The position numbers and the translations under genes were made by a program. The notes below the pieces were generated by a model that worked only from the letters and a program-made list of their open reading frames with translations, had not been told where the DNA came from and made no database searches. From Hyphomicrobiales bacterium (GTDB taxonomy: Bacteria; Pseudomonadota; Alphaproteobacteria; Rhizobiales; Beijerinckiaceae), in the NCBI GenBank assembly GCA_016716745.1, contig JADJVD010000001.1, positions 558,001-622,000 on the forward strand: 64,000 nt of DNA, in the 5' to 3' direction. Shown piece after piece: positions 44,320 through 53,142 of this stretch. How positions within the stretch are numbered: position 1 is the first letter of the stretch; each line of letters opens with the position of its first letter.

Positions 44320-46287
44320 GTGAAAAAGGACAAGCCCTGGATTTTCCGCACCTATGCGGGGCACTCCACCGCGGCCGAGTCGAACCGTCTCTACCGGACC
44401 AATCTGCAGAAGGGCCAGACCGGCCTGTCCATCGCCTTCGATCTGCCGACCCAGACAGGCTATGATTCCGACCACCCCCTCGCCCGCGGCGAGGTCGGCA
44501 AGGTCGGCGTGCCGGTCGCCCATCTCGGCGACATGCGCACGCTGTTCCGCGACATTCCGATCGCGCAGATGAACACGTCGATGACGATCAACGCGACGGC
44601 CCCCTGGCTGCTGTCGCTCTACATCGCGGCGGCCGACGAGCAGGGCGCCCCGCGCGCCGCGCTGCAGGGCACGACGCAGAACGACATCATCAAGGAATAT
44701 CTTGCCCGCGGCACGTATGTGTTCGGGCCCGGCCCCTCGCTCAGGCTTACGCGCGACGTGATCCTGTTCACGACGCGCGAGGCGCCGAAGTGGAACCCGA
44801 TGAACGTCTGCTCCTACCATTTGCAGGAGGCAGGCGCGACGCCGGTGCAGGAGCTGTCCTTCGCGCTCGCCACCGCCATCGCGGTGCTCGACGAGGTCAA
44901 GAAGGCCGGCCTCGCGGAGGCCGATTTCAACGATTGCGCGGCGCGCATCTCCTTCTTCGTCAACGCCGGGATGCGCTTCGTCACCGAACTGTGCAAGATG
45001 CGGGCGTTCACCGAGCTGTGGGACGAGATCCTGCGCGACCGCTACGACGTCGCCGACGAGAAGACGCGACGCTTCCGCTACGGCGTGCAGGTCAATTCGC
45101 TGGGCCTCACCGAGCAGCAACCGGAAAACAACGTCTACCGCATCCTCATCGAGACGCTGGCGGTGACGCTGTCGAAAGGCGCCCGCGCCCGCGCCGTGCA
45201 GCTGCCGGCCTGGAACGAGGCGCTCGGCCTGCCGCGGCCGTTCGACCAACAATGGTCGCTGCGCATGCAGCAGATCCTCGCCTACGAGACGGACCTTCTC
45301 GAATATGGCGACATCTTCGAGGGGTCGACCGCGATCGCCCGAAAGGTGGCCGAGCTGAAAGAGGCGGCGCGCGCGGAGATCGCGGCGATCGACGCGATGG
45401 GCGGGGCGGTCGCGGCGGTCGACTCCGGCTACCTGAAGTCCAAGCTCGTGGAGTCGAACGCGCGGCGCCTCGCCGCCATCGAGGCGGGCGAGCAGGTCGT
45501 GGTCGGCGTCAACCGCTTCACCGAGACCGAGCCCTCGCCGCTGACGACGGGCGAGGACGCGATCATGGTCGTTCCCGATCATGTCGAGGCCGAGCAGGTC
45601 GGCGGCCTCGTCGCTTGGCGGGCGCAGCGGGACGGGCGCGCCGTCAAGGCGGCGCTCGTCGAACTCGAGGCGGCGGCCCGCGAGGACCGCAACATCATGC
45701 CCGCCTCCATCGCCGCGGCGAAGGCGGGCGTCACCACCGGCGAATGGGGCGCGACGCTGCGCGCCGTGTTTGGCGAGTACCGCGCGCCGACGGGCGTGGG
45801 CGCGGCGCGCAACGCCGGGACGGACGATCTGGCCGGCGTGCGCGCCGAGGTCGAGCGGGTGTCGGGCCGGCTCGGCCGACGGCTGAAGCTGCTCGTCGGC
45901 AAGCCGGGCCTCGACGGCCACTCCAACGGCGCCGAGCAGATCGCCGTCCGCGCGCGCGACGCCGGCATGGAGGTCGTTTACGAGGGCATCCGCCTGACGC
46001 CGGCCGAGATCGTCAACGCCGCGCTCGAGGAAGGCGTTCATTGCGTCGGCCTGTCGATCCTGTCCGGCTCACATCTTGCGCTCGTCCGCGACGTGATGGA
46101 CCGGATGAAGGCCGAAGGGCTGGACGACGTTCCCGTCGTCGTCGGCGGCATTATTCCGCAGCAGGACGAGGCCGTGCTGCGCGCCCAGGGCGTCGCCGCA
46201 GTCTACACGCCGAAAGACTTCGCGATCAACATGATCCTCGCGGATCTGGTGAAGATCGTCGAGCGCAGCGCCGTAAAGACGCAGTAG
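44320..46287 (+). CDS. ecm: Ethylmalonyl-CoA mutase (B12-dependent, methylmalonyl-CoA mutase family)
   Basis: The 655-residue protein has the mutase TIM-barrel N-terminus (FRTYAGHSTAAESNRLYR, FDLPTQTGYDSDHP) and the C-terminal cobalamin domain with the DxHxxG motif GLDGHSNGAEQIA and IPQQDEAVL. It converts ethylmalonyl-CoA to methylsuccinyl-CoA, linking Ccr to Mcd. The length of about 650 residues and the neighbours support Ecm over generic methylmalonyl-CoA mutase (usually ~700 residues). GTG 44320 is preceded by GGAGG. No cobalamin riboswitch is visible upstream. Confidence 0.93.
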   Translation: MKKDKPWIFRTYAGHSTAAESNRLYRTNLQKGQTGLSIAFDLPTQTGYDSDHPLARGEVGKVGVPVAHLGDMRTLFRDIPIAQMNTSMTINATAPWLLSLYIAAADEQGAPRAALQGTTQNDIIKEYLARGTYVFGPGPSLRLTRDVILFTTREAPKWNPMNVCSYHLQEAGATPVQELSFALATAIAVLDEVKKAGLAEADFNDCAARISFFVNAGMRFVTELCKMRAFTELWDEILRDRYDVADEKTRRFRYGVQVNSLGLTEQQPENNVYRILIETLAVTLSKGARARAVQLPAWNEALGLPRPFDQQWSLRMQQILAYETDLLEYGDIFEGSTAIARKVAELKEAARAEIAAIDAMGGAVAAVDSGYLKSKLVESNARRLAAIEAGEQVVVGVNRFTETEPSPLTTGEDAIMVVPDHVEAEQVGGLVAWRAQRDGRAVKAALVELEAAAREDRNIMPASIAAAKAGVTTGEWGATLRAVFGEYRAPTGVGAARNAGTDDLAGVRAEVERVSGRLGRRLKLLVGKPGLDGHSNGAEQIAVRARDAGMEVVYEGIRLTPAEIVNAALEEGVHCVGLSILSGSHLALVRDVMDRMKAEGLDDVPVVVGGIIPQQDEAVLRAQGVAAVYTPKDFAINMILADLVKIVERSAVKTQ

Positions 46288-46326
46288 GGCAAGTTGACCG
46301 AGCGTCAATCCGTGCTTTTCGCCGGA

Positions 46327-46356
46327 TTGCAATAGAATATTTATTGTTTGTTATCG
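46327..46356 (+). promoter_or_regulatory. Possible promoter of the MFS transporter gene
   Basis: An AT-rich island stands out in the GC-rich surroundings: TTGCAA at 46327, then TTATCG at 46351 with an 18-bp spacer, 31 bp before the GTG start. The -10 match is weak. It is the only AT-rich stretch between ecm and the transporter. Confidence 0.25.
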
Positions 46357-46386
46357 GCTCGTGTCGTCCAATGAAGCGGGCGGCGT

Positions 46387-47859
46387 GTGAGCCACGGGAT
46401 GGGACGAGGCGGAGTCGATACACCTGACCGCGCCAAACGCCGGATCGTCGTCGGCGTGCTGGCGGCGATGGCGCTCGCCACGCTCGACCAGACCATCGTC
46501 TCGCCGGCGCTGCCGAGCATCGGCGCGCAGCTCGGCGGAGCGACCTATCTGAGCTGGGTCGTCACTGCCTATCTGATCTCGGCGACGGCCGTGACGCCGC
46601 TCTACGGCAAGATCGCCGACGCGCGGGGGCGCAAGCCGGCGCTGTTCGGCGCCATCGCCATCTTCATCATCGGCTCGAGCCTGTGCGCGGGCGCCGAAAC
46701 GATGACCACGCTGATCGCCGGCCGCGCTGTTCAGGGAATCGGCGGCGGCGGCCTGATCGCGCTGGCGCAGACGGTCATCGCCGACGTCGTGGCGCCGCGC
46801 GAGCGCGGTCGCTATGTCGGCTACATCTCGGCGGTGTGGGCCGGGTCGAGCGTCGCCGGGCCGATGCTCGGCGGCTTTCTGTCCGAGCATCTGCACTGGT
46901 CCTACATCTTCCTCATCAATCTGCCGCTGGGCGCCGTCGCCGCCTTTCTTGCGGCGCGCGCCTTGCGGTCGCTGCCCGAGCCGCATCGCAAGCGGCCGAT
47001 CGACCCGCTGGGCTCCATCCTGGCGGTCTCCGCCGCGACGACCCTGCTGCTGGGGCTGACCTGGGCGGGCGAGCGCGGCGGGCTGCTCGCGCTGCATGTC
47101 CAGGGCGCCTTCGCGGTCGCGATCCTTTTCGGCGCGGCCTTCGTCATGCATACGCGCCGCGCCCCGGAGCCGATGATCCCGCTGCGCATCATCGCCAATC
47201 CGGTGGTGCGCACCGGCGCGCAGGGCAATTTCTTCGCCTATGCGGGCTATCTCGGCGTGACGGTGTTCACGCCGTTCTATCTCATGGCCAGTCTCGGCTT
47301 CAGCCCGGCGCAGGCCGGGTTCGCCATGGTGGCCCCGATGATCGGCGCGGTGCTGGGCGCCAACACAGCGGGGCGGATGATGGGCAAGCGCGACAACTAC
47401 AAGGCGTTCGGCCTGACGGGACTGGCCATCGCCGTGCTGGCGTCGTCGGTTCTGGCGGCGCGCGCCAACGTCGCCTCATTCCTCGAGGTCGAGGCGTTGC
47501 TACTGCTCGTCGGCGTCGGGGCCGGGGCGCAGAACCCGATCTCGACGGTCTCGGTCCAGAATGCGGTCGATCCGGGCGATCTGGGGATCGCGACGGCCTC
47601 CGTCGCCTTCGTCCGCTCGCTTGGCGGCGCGTTCGGCGTCGCCAGCCTCGGCGCGGTGCTGATCCATTACGGTCTGGTCAGCGCGCTGCGCGTCGTCGGG
47701 GCCGAGGGCGAGATCGCCGCGTCCGATCCGCGCGGCTTCGTCGTCGCCTTCTCGCTGGCGTCGGCGAGTTTCGTCCTGTCCGGCATGTGTCTGGCGGCGA
47801 TGGAGCAGCGCCCGCTGCGGAGCGTGTCCAGCTACGACATGCGTCGTCAGACCGGCTGA
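46387..47859 (+). CDS. MFS drug-efflux transporter, DHA2 (14-TMS) family
   Basis: The 490-residue protein has the DHA2 opening LATLDQTIVSPALPSIGAQL and MFS motif A GKIADARGRKPALFG. Motif C is in YISAVWAGSSVAGPMLGGFL, and fourteen hydrophobic segments can be counted. Such pumps export lipophilic drugs or dyes with protons across the inner membrane. The start is GTG 46387 (MSHGMGRGG) or a later ATG at 46399. No regulator is encoded next to it, and the substrate is unknown. Confidence 0.9.
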   Translation: MSHGMGRGGVDTPDRAKRRIVVGVLAAMALATLDQTIVSPALPSIGAQLGGATYLSWVVTAYLISATAVTPLYGKIADARGRKPALFGAIAIFIIGSSLCAGAETMTTLIAGRAVQGIGGGGLIALAQTVIADVVAPRERGRYVGYISAVWAGSSVAGPMLGGFLSEHLHWSYIFLINLPLGAVAAFLAARALRSLPEPHRKRPIDPLGSILAVSAATTLLLGLTWAGERGGLLALHVQGAFAVAILFGAAFVMHTRRAPEPMIPLRIIANPVVRTGAQGNFFAYAGYLGVTVFTPFYLMASLGFSPAQAGFAMVAPMIGAVLGANTAGRMMGKRDNYKAFGLTGLAIAVLASSVLAARANVASFLEVEALLLLVGVGAGAQNPISTVSVQNAVDPGDLGIATASVAFVRSLGGAFGVASLGAVLIHYGLVSALRVVGAEGEIAASDPRGFVVAFSLASASFVLSGMCLAAMEQRPLRSVSSYDMRRQTG

Positions 47860-47869
47860 GCCGCGGCGC

Positions 47870-48277
47870 TCAGGCGCGCGGGGCGTTCAGCATCCAGCGA
47901 TGGCCGAACGGATCGCGGAAACTCGCGAACCGCGTCCCCCAGAACGAATCCATCGGCCCGAGCTCGGCCTTGGCGCCGAGGGCGAGCGCCCGCTCGTGGA
48001 TCGCCTCGAGCTCGGCCGCGTCCTCGTATTCCAGCGAAATGGAGACCGTCGCCGGGTCGATCGGCAGCGGCACGCGGGTGTTGCCGAATTCAGGGAACAT
48101 GTCGGCCAGCATGACGGCGCCGCCGTTGATCTCGAGTTCGCAATGCATGACGCGCAGCCCGTCGAGCGAGGGCATCAGCGCGCGCTGGCGGGCGCCGAAG
48201 ACGGCCGCGTAAAAGGCGATCGCCGCATAGGCGGGCGATACGGTGAGATAGGGCGCGACCGGGGGTCTGGAGGTCAT
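47870..48277 (-). CDS. VOC-superfamily (glyoxalase/PhnB-like) protein
   Basis: The 135-residue protein starts MTSRPPVAPYLTVSPAYAAI and ends DPFGHRWMLNAPRA. The pattern YLTV...AIAFYAAVFGA...FRDPFGHRW is that of PhnB-like members of the vicinal-oxygen-chelate fold (betaalphabetabetabeta repeats). The function is unknown; these proteins bind metal or antibiotics in some cases. It converges with the MFS gene and diverges from leuC, 95 bp away. Confidence 0.85.
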   Translation of the reverse strand: MTSRPPVAPYLTVSPAYAAIAFYAAVFGARQRALMPSLDGLRVMHCELEINGGAVMLADMFPEFGNTRVPLPIDPATVSISLEYEDAAELEAIHERALALGAKAELGPMDSFWGTRFASFRDPFGHRWMLNAPRA

Positions 48278-48372
48278 CGTCGTCCTTGCGCAGCGGGCGC
48301 CTACTTTCCTCTCCCCGCGCGGCGGAGTAAAGAACCGCCCTGAACCGCCCCTTCGCCCAAGGAACCCGTGAC

Positions 48373-49779
48373 ATGGCCGGACCGCGCACTCTCTACGACA
48401 AGATCTGGGACGACCATGTCGTCGAGACGCAGCCCGACGGAACCAGCCTTCTCTATATCGACCGCCATCTCGTCCACGAGGTGACGAGCCCGCAGGCCTT
48501 CGAGGGGTTGCGCATGACCGGGCGCAAGGTGCGCGCCCCGGGCAAGACGCTCGCCGTGGTCGACCACAACGTGCCGACCTCCGACCGCTCCAAGGGCATC
48601 GACGATCCGGAATCGGCCTTGCAGGTCGCCCAGCTCGCCGAGAACGCACGCGAATTCGGCGTCGAGTACTATAACGAACTCGACCGCCGGCAGGGCATCG
48701 TCCACATCATCGGCCCCGAGCAGGGCTTCACCCTGCCCGGCACGACCATCGTCTGCGGCGATTCGCACACCTCCACGCACGGCGCCTTCGGCGCGCTGGC
48801 GCATGGCATCGGCACGTCCGAGGTCGAGCATGTGCTGGCCACCCAGACGCTGATCCAGGCCAAGGCGAAGAACATGCTCGTCCAGGTGGACGGCAGGCTC
48901 GGCGAGGGCGTCACGGCCAAGGACATCATTCTGGCCATCATCGGCGAGATCGGCACGGCCGGCGGCACCGGCCACGTCATCGAATACGCGGGCGAGGCGA
49001 TCCGCGACCTGTCGATGGAAGGCCGCATGACGGTCTGCAACATGTCGATCGAGGGCGGCGCGCGCGCCGGCCTCGTCGCGCCCGACGAGAAGACCTTCGC
49101 CTATCTGAAGGACCGGCCGAAGGCGCCAACGGGCGCGGCCTGGGACGAGGCGGTGCGCATGTGGCGCGCGCTGCACACCGACGAGGGCGCGCATTTCGAC
49201 CGCGTGGTGAAGCTCGACGCGGCGGCCCTGCCGCCGATCGTCACCTGGGGCACGAGCCCCGAGGACGTCGCCACCATCGCCGGGACCGTGCCGCGCGCCG
49301 AGGACGCCGCCAACGAGCAGCAGCGCGAGAAGGTCGCCCGCGCGCTCGCCTATATGGGCCTCAAGGGCGGCGAGAAGATCACGGATCTGGCGCTCGACGT
49401 CGTATTCATCGGCTCCTGCACCAACGGCCGCATCGAGGATCTGCGCGCCGCCGCCAAGATCGTCGAGGGCAGGACGGTCGCCGCCTCCGTGCGCGGCATG
49501 GTCGTGCCCGGCTCCGGACTCGTGAAGGAGCAGGCCGAGGCCGAGGGGCTGGACAAGATCTTCAAGGCCGCCGGCTTCGAGTGGCGCGAGCCCGGCTGCT
49601 CGATGTGCCTGGCCATGAATCCGGACAAGCTCGCCCCCGGACAGCGCTGCGCCTCGACCTCGAACCGCAATTTCGAGGGCCGGCAGGGATTCAAGGGCCG
49701 CACGCACCTCGTCTCGCCGATCATGGCGGCCGCGGCGGCCATCGCCGGCCGTTTCGTGGACGTCCGGACGTTCGCCTGA
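48373..49779 (+). CDS. leuC: 3-isopropylmalate dehydratase large subunit
   Basis: The 468-residue protein shows the aconitase-type 4Fe-4S ligands: one Cys in VFIGSCTNGRIEDL and two in GCSMCLAMNPDKL. VCGDSHTSTHGAFGALAHG and AYLKDRPKAP are further family landmarks. With LeuD it isomerises 2-isopropylmalate to 3-isopropylmalate in leucine synthesis. leuD is not adjacent but about 1.2 kb downstream on the same strand, with three small genes between. Confidence 0.97.
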   Translation: MAGPRTLYDKIWDDHVVETQPDGTSLLYIDRHLVHEVTSPQAFEGLRMTGRKVRAPGKTLAVVDHNVPTSDRSKGIDDPESALQVAQLAENAREFGVEYYNELDRRQGIVHIIGPEQGFTLPGTTIVCGDSHTSTHGAFGALAHGIGTSEVEHVLATQTLIQAKAKNMLVQVDGRLGEGVTAKDIILAIIGEIGTAGGTGHVIEYAGEAIRDLSMEGRMTVCNMSIEGGARAGLVAPDEKTFAYLKDRPKAPTGAAWDEAVRMWRALHTDEGAHFDRVVKLDAAALPPIVTWGTSPEDVATIAGTVPRAEDAANEQQREKVARALAYMGLKGGEKITDLALDVVFIGSCTNGRIEDLRAAAKIVEGRTVAASVRGMVVPGSGLVKEQAEAEGLDKIFKAAGFEWREPGCSMCLAMNPDKLAPGQRCASTSNRNFEGRQGFKGRTHLVSPIMAAAAAIAGRFVDVRTFA

Positions 49780-49831
49780 ATCCGGCGCCGCGCGGCTGGC
49801 GGTCGCGCGGCAGGGCCGTTAGGCTCGCGGC

Positions 49832-50080
49832 ATGAGCCCCGAGGATCGCAAACGCGCCGAGGCGGCGCGCGAGGCGCTGGCCGGCGTCGAGCGCGACGCG
49901 ACCGGCGCGTTCGGCTCGGCGATGAAGCGGGCGTCCGATCACTTCTCGGCGCGGGACGTCGAGCGCGAGGGGCTTGCGCGGGATTGGGCCGAGGTCTGGG
50001 GCCGGCGCATCGGCCGGGCGTTGGCCGCTGTGTTCTTCGTCGTCCTGCTGCTGAACCTGTTCACGGGCTGGTTCTTCTGA
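49832..50080 (+). CDS. Small tail-anchored-like membrane protein
   Basis: The 82-residue protein has a charged helical N-terminal part (MSPEDRKRAEAAREALAGVE...) and one hydrophobic C-terminal segment, LAAVFFVVLLLNLFTGWFF, at the very end, a tail-anchor layout. It resembles small uncharacterised alphaproteobacterial proteins; I do not recognise a function. ATG 49832 lies 52 bp after leuC. Confidence 0.65.
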   Translation: MSPEDRKRAEAAREALAGVERDATGAFGSAMKRASDHFSARDVEREGLARDWAEVWGRRIGRALAAVFFVVLLLNLFTGWFF

Positions 50081-50126
50081 CGACGCCTCGCCATATGCTC
50101 GGCGACGCGCACGACAAGGAACCGTG

Positions 50127-50549
50127 ATGACCGAAGCCGAGATCGCCCGCCTGTCCGCCCTCGCCGCCCCCTCGCTCGCCGAGTTCGAGGCGCTGGCGCA
50201 GGCCGCCTTCGACACGCTGCCGGCCGACTTTCGCAAATTGTGCGAGGGCGTCGTCGTCAAGGTCGAGGATTTTCCCGACGATGCGACGCTCGACCAAATG
50301 GGCTGCGAAAGCGAGTTCGATCTGCTCGGCCTGTTCCGCGGCCGCGGCCTCGCCCACGCCCCGGCGACGCTGGAGACCGGCGTCGCGCCCAACATGGTCT
50401 GGCTCTACCGCCGGCCGATCCTCGATTACTGGGCCGATCACGAGGAGACGCTGGGGAGTGTCGTCACGCACGTCCTCGTCCACGAAATCGGTCATCATTT
50501 CGGCCTGAGCGACGCCGATATGGAGTCGATCGAAGCGCGCGCGGACTGA
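50127..50549 (+). CDS. Metallopeptidase family protein (zincin-like, PF06262)
   Basis: The 140-residue protein has the zinc motif HEIGHHFGLSD (His-Glu...His) near the C-terminus, preceded by VVTHVLV. This is the minimal zincin fold of the DUF1025-like metallopeptidases common in Actinobacteria and Alphaproteobacteria. No biological substrate is known. ATG 50127 was taken; GTG 50124 directly before is the alternative. It stands between leuC and leuD. Confidence 0.88.
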   Translation: MTEAEIARLSALAAPSLAEFEALAQAAFDTLPADFRKLCEGVVVKVEDFPDDATLDQMGCESEFDLLGLFRGRGLAHAPATLETGVAPNMVWLYRRPILDYWADHEETLGSVVTHVLVHEIGHHFGLSDADMESIEARAD

Positions 50550-50581
50550 GCGGGGGCGGCGCGCGCCACAAGGAGCACGTC

Positions 50582-50869
50582 ATGAACGCTTTCATCCGCC
50601 TTTCCGCCGCCCTGACGGCGGTCGCCCTCTCGGCCCCGGCCTTCGCCGGCGGCTATCCAACCTGCGCGCAGGCGCAGGCGGCGGTCGTCCGCAAGGGCGC
50701 GGCCGTCGTCTACACCGCCCCCCACACCTACGACCGCTACGTCGCCAACCGCAGCCATTGCGAGGTGACGCAGACGACGCGGCCCGCCTTCGTCGCCACC
50801 GTCGACAATCCGGCCTGCCTCGTCGGCTCGGTCTGCATCGAGAAGGAAGGTCGCCGGCGCCTGTGGTGA
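50582..50869 (+). CDS. Small secreted Cys-containing protein, unknown function
   Basis: The 95-residue protein has a signal peptide, MNAFIRLSAALTAVALSAPAFAG, with cleavage expected after AFA. The mature part has four cysteines (PTCAQ, HCEVT, PACLV, VCIEK), consistent with two disulphides in the periplasm. I do not recognise a family. The ATG 50582 follows AAGGAG. Confidence 0.6.
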   Translation: MNAFIRLSAALTAVALSAPAFAGGYPTCAQAQAAVVRKGAAVVYTAPHTYDRYVANRSHCEVTQTTRPAFVATVDNPACLVGSVCIEKEGRRRLW

Positions 50870-50911
50870 GCGGCCCGGCTTGACCCTTCTGCCCAAACCC
50901 CGCAAAGAAGC

Positions 50912-50939
50912 GCCGTCGCGGGCCAGCGCCCGCGACGGC
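50912..50939. other. Perfect 12-bp hairpin upstream of leuD
   Basis: GCCGTCGCGGGC / GCCCGCGACGGC with loop CAGC (50912-50939) lies 42 bp after the secreted-protein gene and 27 bp before leuD. There is no T run after it, so it may be a Rho-associated or structural element, or a leader feature of leuD. Confidence 0.55.
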
Positions 50940-50965
50940 TGACTTCACGGGAACGGGCGCGCGTC

Positions 50966-51571
50966 ATGGACAAGTTCACCACGCTGACCGGCGTCGCCGC
51001 GCCGCTCGAGATCATGAACGTCGACACGGACATGATCATCCCGAAGCAGTATCTGAAGACGATCAAGCGCACCGGCCTCGGCGCCGGCCTGTTCGCCGAG
51101 ATGCGCTTCCGCGAGGACGGCTCGGAGAACCCGGATTTCGTGCTCAACAAGCCGGCCTACCGCAAGGCCCAGATCCTCGTCGCCGGCGACAATTTCGGCT
51201 GCGGCTCGTCGCGCGAGCATGCGCCGTGGGCGCTGCTCGATTTCGGCATCCGCTGCGTCATCTCGACCAGCTTCGCCGACATCTTCTACAACAACTGCTT
51301 CAAGAACGGCATCCTGCCGATCAAGGTCTCGCCCGAAGACCTCGAGAAGCTGATGGACGACGCGCGCCGCGGCGCGAACGCCACGCTGACGGTCGATCTC
51401 GCCGCGCAGGAAATCCGCGGGCCGGACGGCGGCGTCGTTACGTTCGACCTCGATCCGTTCCGCAAGCACTGCCTGCTGAACGGGCTCGACGACATCGGCC
51501 TGACGATGCAGAAGGCGTCCTCGATCGACGCCTACGAGGCGAAGCTCGCGCAGTCCCGCCCCTGGGCGTGA
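50966..51571 (+). CDS. leuD: 3-isopropylmalate dehydratase small subunit
   Basis: The 201-residue protein has the small-subunit signature NVDTDMIIPKQYLK and NFGCGSSREHAPWAL, which form part of the active site with LeuC. FYNNCFKNGILPI is also conserved. Start at ATG 50966. It is on the leuC strand but separated by three small genes, so shared transcription is likely but not certain. Confidence 0.97.
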   Translation: MDKFTTLTGVAAPLEIMNVDTDMIIPKQYLKTIKRTGLGAGLFAEMRFREDGSENPDFVLNKPAYRKAQILVAGDNFGCGSSREHAPWALLDFGIRCVISTSFADIFYNNCFKNGILPIKVSPEDLEKLMDDARRGANATLTVDLAAQEIRGPDGGVVTFDLDPFRKHCLLNGLDDIGLTMQKASSIDAYEAKLAQSRPWA

Positions 51572-51652
51572 CGGCGGGCGGCGCGATTCGCCGGGCCGCA
51601 TTTCGCGCACAATCCTGACGCAGCCTCGCGCATCGACGCGACGAGGCTCCGC

Positions 51653-53071
51653 ATGTCCGCGATGCTCGACGTAACGCATGACCGAGTTCGACAGGATGGC
51701 GAGGCCGGCTTCGCGCCGCGCGCGCCGCGTCCGCGCGCCCGCACGGCCGGGCCGCTGACGCAGCTTTTCCTGCTCGCGCGCAATCCGATCGAACTGTGGA
51801 CGCAGGCCCATTTCGACGAACCTGTCGTCGTCGAGCGCGGGGTGACGGGCGGACGCTTCCTCACCGTCAGCGATCCGCAGGCCATTCGTCGAATCTTCGT
51901 CGACAACGCCGCCAATTACGAGAAGGACGCATTGCAGCTTCGCGTCCTGCGGGCGGGCTCGCCGGCCGGCGCGGGGGAAGGGCTGCTCGTCGCGCGCGGC
52001 GAGTTGTGGCGGCGCACGCGCCGCACGCTCGCGCCGCTGTTCGCGCCGAGGCGCGTCGCGACGTTCGCGCGGGCGATGCTGGCGCCCGCCGAAGCGCGGG
52101 CCGAGCGCTGGTTCGCGCGCGGCGCCCATGCCGTCGCCATCGACAGCGAAATGACGGCGCTGACCTACGACATCCTGTCGGCGACGCTGTTCTCCGACGC
52201 GCTGGCGGGCGACGCCAACGGCTTTGCGCGCGAACTCGCGGCGCTGCTCGAATCCATCGGCCGCGTGCATCCGTTCGACGCGCTCGCCGCGCCGGACTGG
52301 GCGCCGCGCATCGGCCAGGGTCGCGCGCGGGCGGCGCGGGTCTGGTTCAACGACGCCATCGACCGGCTGGTGGCCGAGCGGCGGGCGACGATCGCCGCGG
52401 GCGCGGCCGCGCCGCCCGACATTCTCACGGCCTTGTTGCAGGCCGCCGATCCCGAAACCGGCGCCGGCCTGTCGGCGCCGGAAATCGCCGCCAACCTGTT
52501 CACGCTGATCGCCGCCGGCCACGAGACCACGGCGCGCGCCCTCGGCTGGACGTTGCATCTGCTCGCCCGCGCCCCGCTCTGGCAGGACGCCGCCGCGAGT
52601 GAGGCGCGCGGGCTCGGCGCGGACCCGGCGACGTGGCTCGACGAGGCGCCGGTCATCCGCGCCTGTCTCGAGGAGGCGATGCGGCTTTTTCCGCCAGTCC
52701 CCTTCATGAGCCGCGCCTCGCAGGGGCCGGACCGGCTCGCCGGCGTCGAGATCGGCAAGGGCGTGCTGGTCTGCGTGGCGCCGTGGGTGCTGCATCGCCA
52801 CCGCCTGCTGTGGGACCGGCCGGAGACGTTCGATCCGGCGCGCTTCCTGCCCGGCGCGCGCGAGCGGATCGACCGGTTCGCCTATCTGCCGTTCGGGGCC
52901 GGGCCGCGCATCTGCATCGGCATGGGTTTCGCGATGCAGGAAGGCGTGATCGCGCTGGCCGCGCTCCTGCGCCGGGCTCGCTTTGCGCCCATCGGCGAGG
53001 AGCCGGACATCGTGCACCGCATCACGTTGCGGCCACGCCGGACGTTGCGGCTCGCCGTCGCGGCGCGATGA
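51653..53071 (+). CDS. Cytochrome P450
   Basis: The 472-residue protein has all P450 landmarks: the I-helix oxygen motif AGHETT, the ExxR motif EAMR (Glu 341, Arg 344), and the haem loop FGAGPRICIG with the thiolate Cys at 421. The first ~40 residues are Arg/Pro-rich and not membrane-like. It would activate O2 for monooxygenation, needing a ferredoxin or similar partner, none of which is encoded nearby. The substrate is unknown. It is 81 bp after leuD; whether they are linked is unclear. Confidence 0.93.
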   Translation: MSAMLDVTHDRVRQDGEAGFAPRAPRPRARTAGPLTQLFLLARNPIELWTQAHFDEPVVVERGVTGGRFLTVSDPQAIRRIFVDNAANYEKDALQLRVLRAGSPAGAGEGLLVARGELWRRTRRTLAPLFAPRRVATFARAMLAPAEARAERWFARGAHAVAIDSEMTALTYDILSATLFSDALAGDANGFARELAALLESIGRVHPFDALAAPDWAPRIGQGRARAARVWFNDAIDRLVAERRATIAAGAAAPPDILTALLQAADPETGAGLSAPEIAANLFTLIAAGHETTARALGWTLHLLARAPLWQDAAASEARGLGADPATWLDEAPVIRACLEEAMRLFPPVPFMSRASQGPDRLAGVEIGKGVLVCVAPWVLHRHRLLWDRPETFDPARFLPGARERIDRFAYLPFGAGPRICIGMGFAMQEGVIALAALLRRARFAPIGEEPDIVHRITLRPRRTLRLAVAAR

Positions 53072-53142
53072 ACGGCCGGGATTCACCATTGGTTAACCAT
53101 GTTCGCGCGAATGCTGGCGCAGGCTGCGGGCGGAGCGCGGAT

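Noticed and set aside
53072..53142. CtrA site at TTAACC before the lytic transglycosylase
   Set aside because: Only one TTAA half is present; the second half at N7 is missing.
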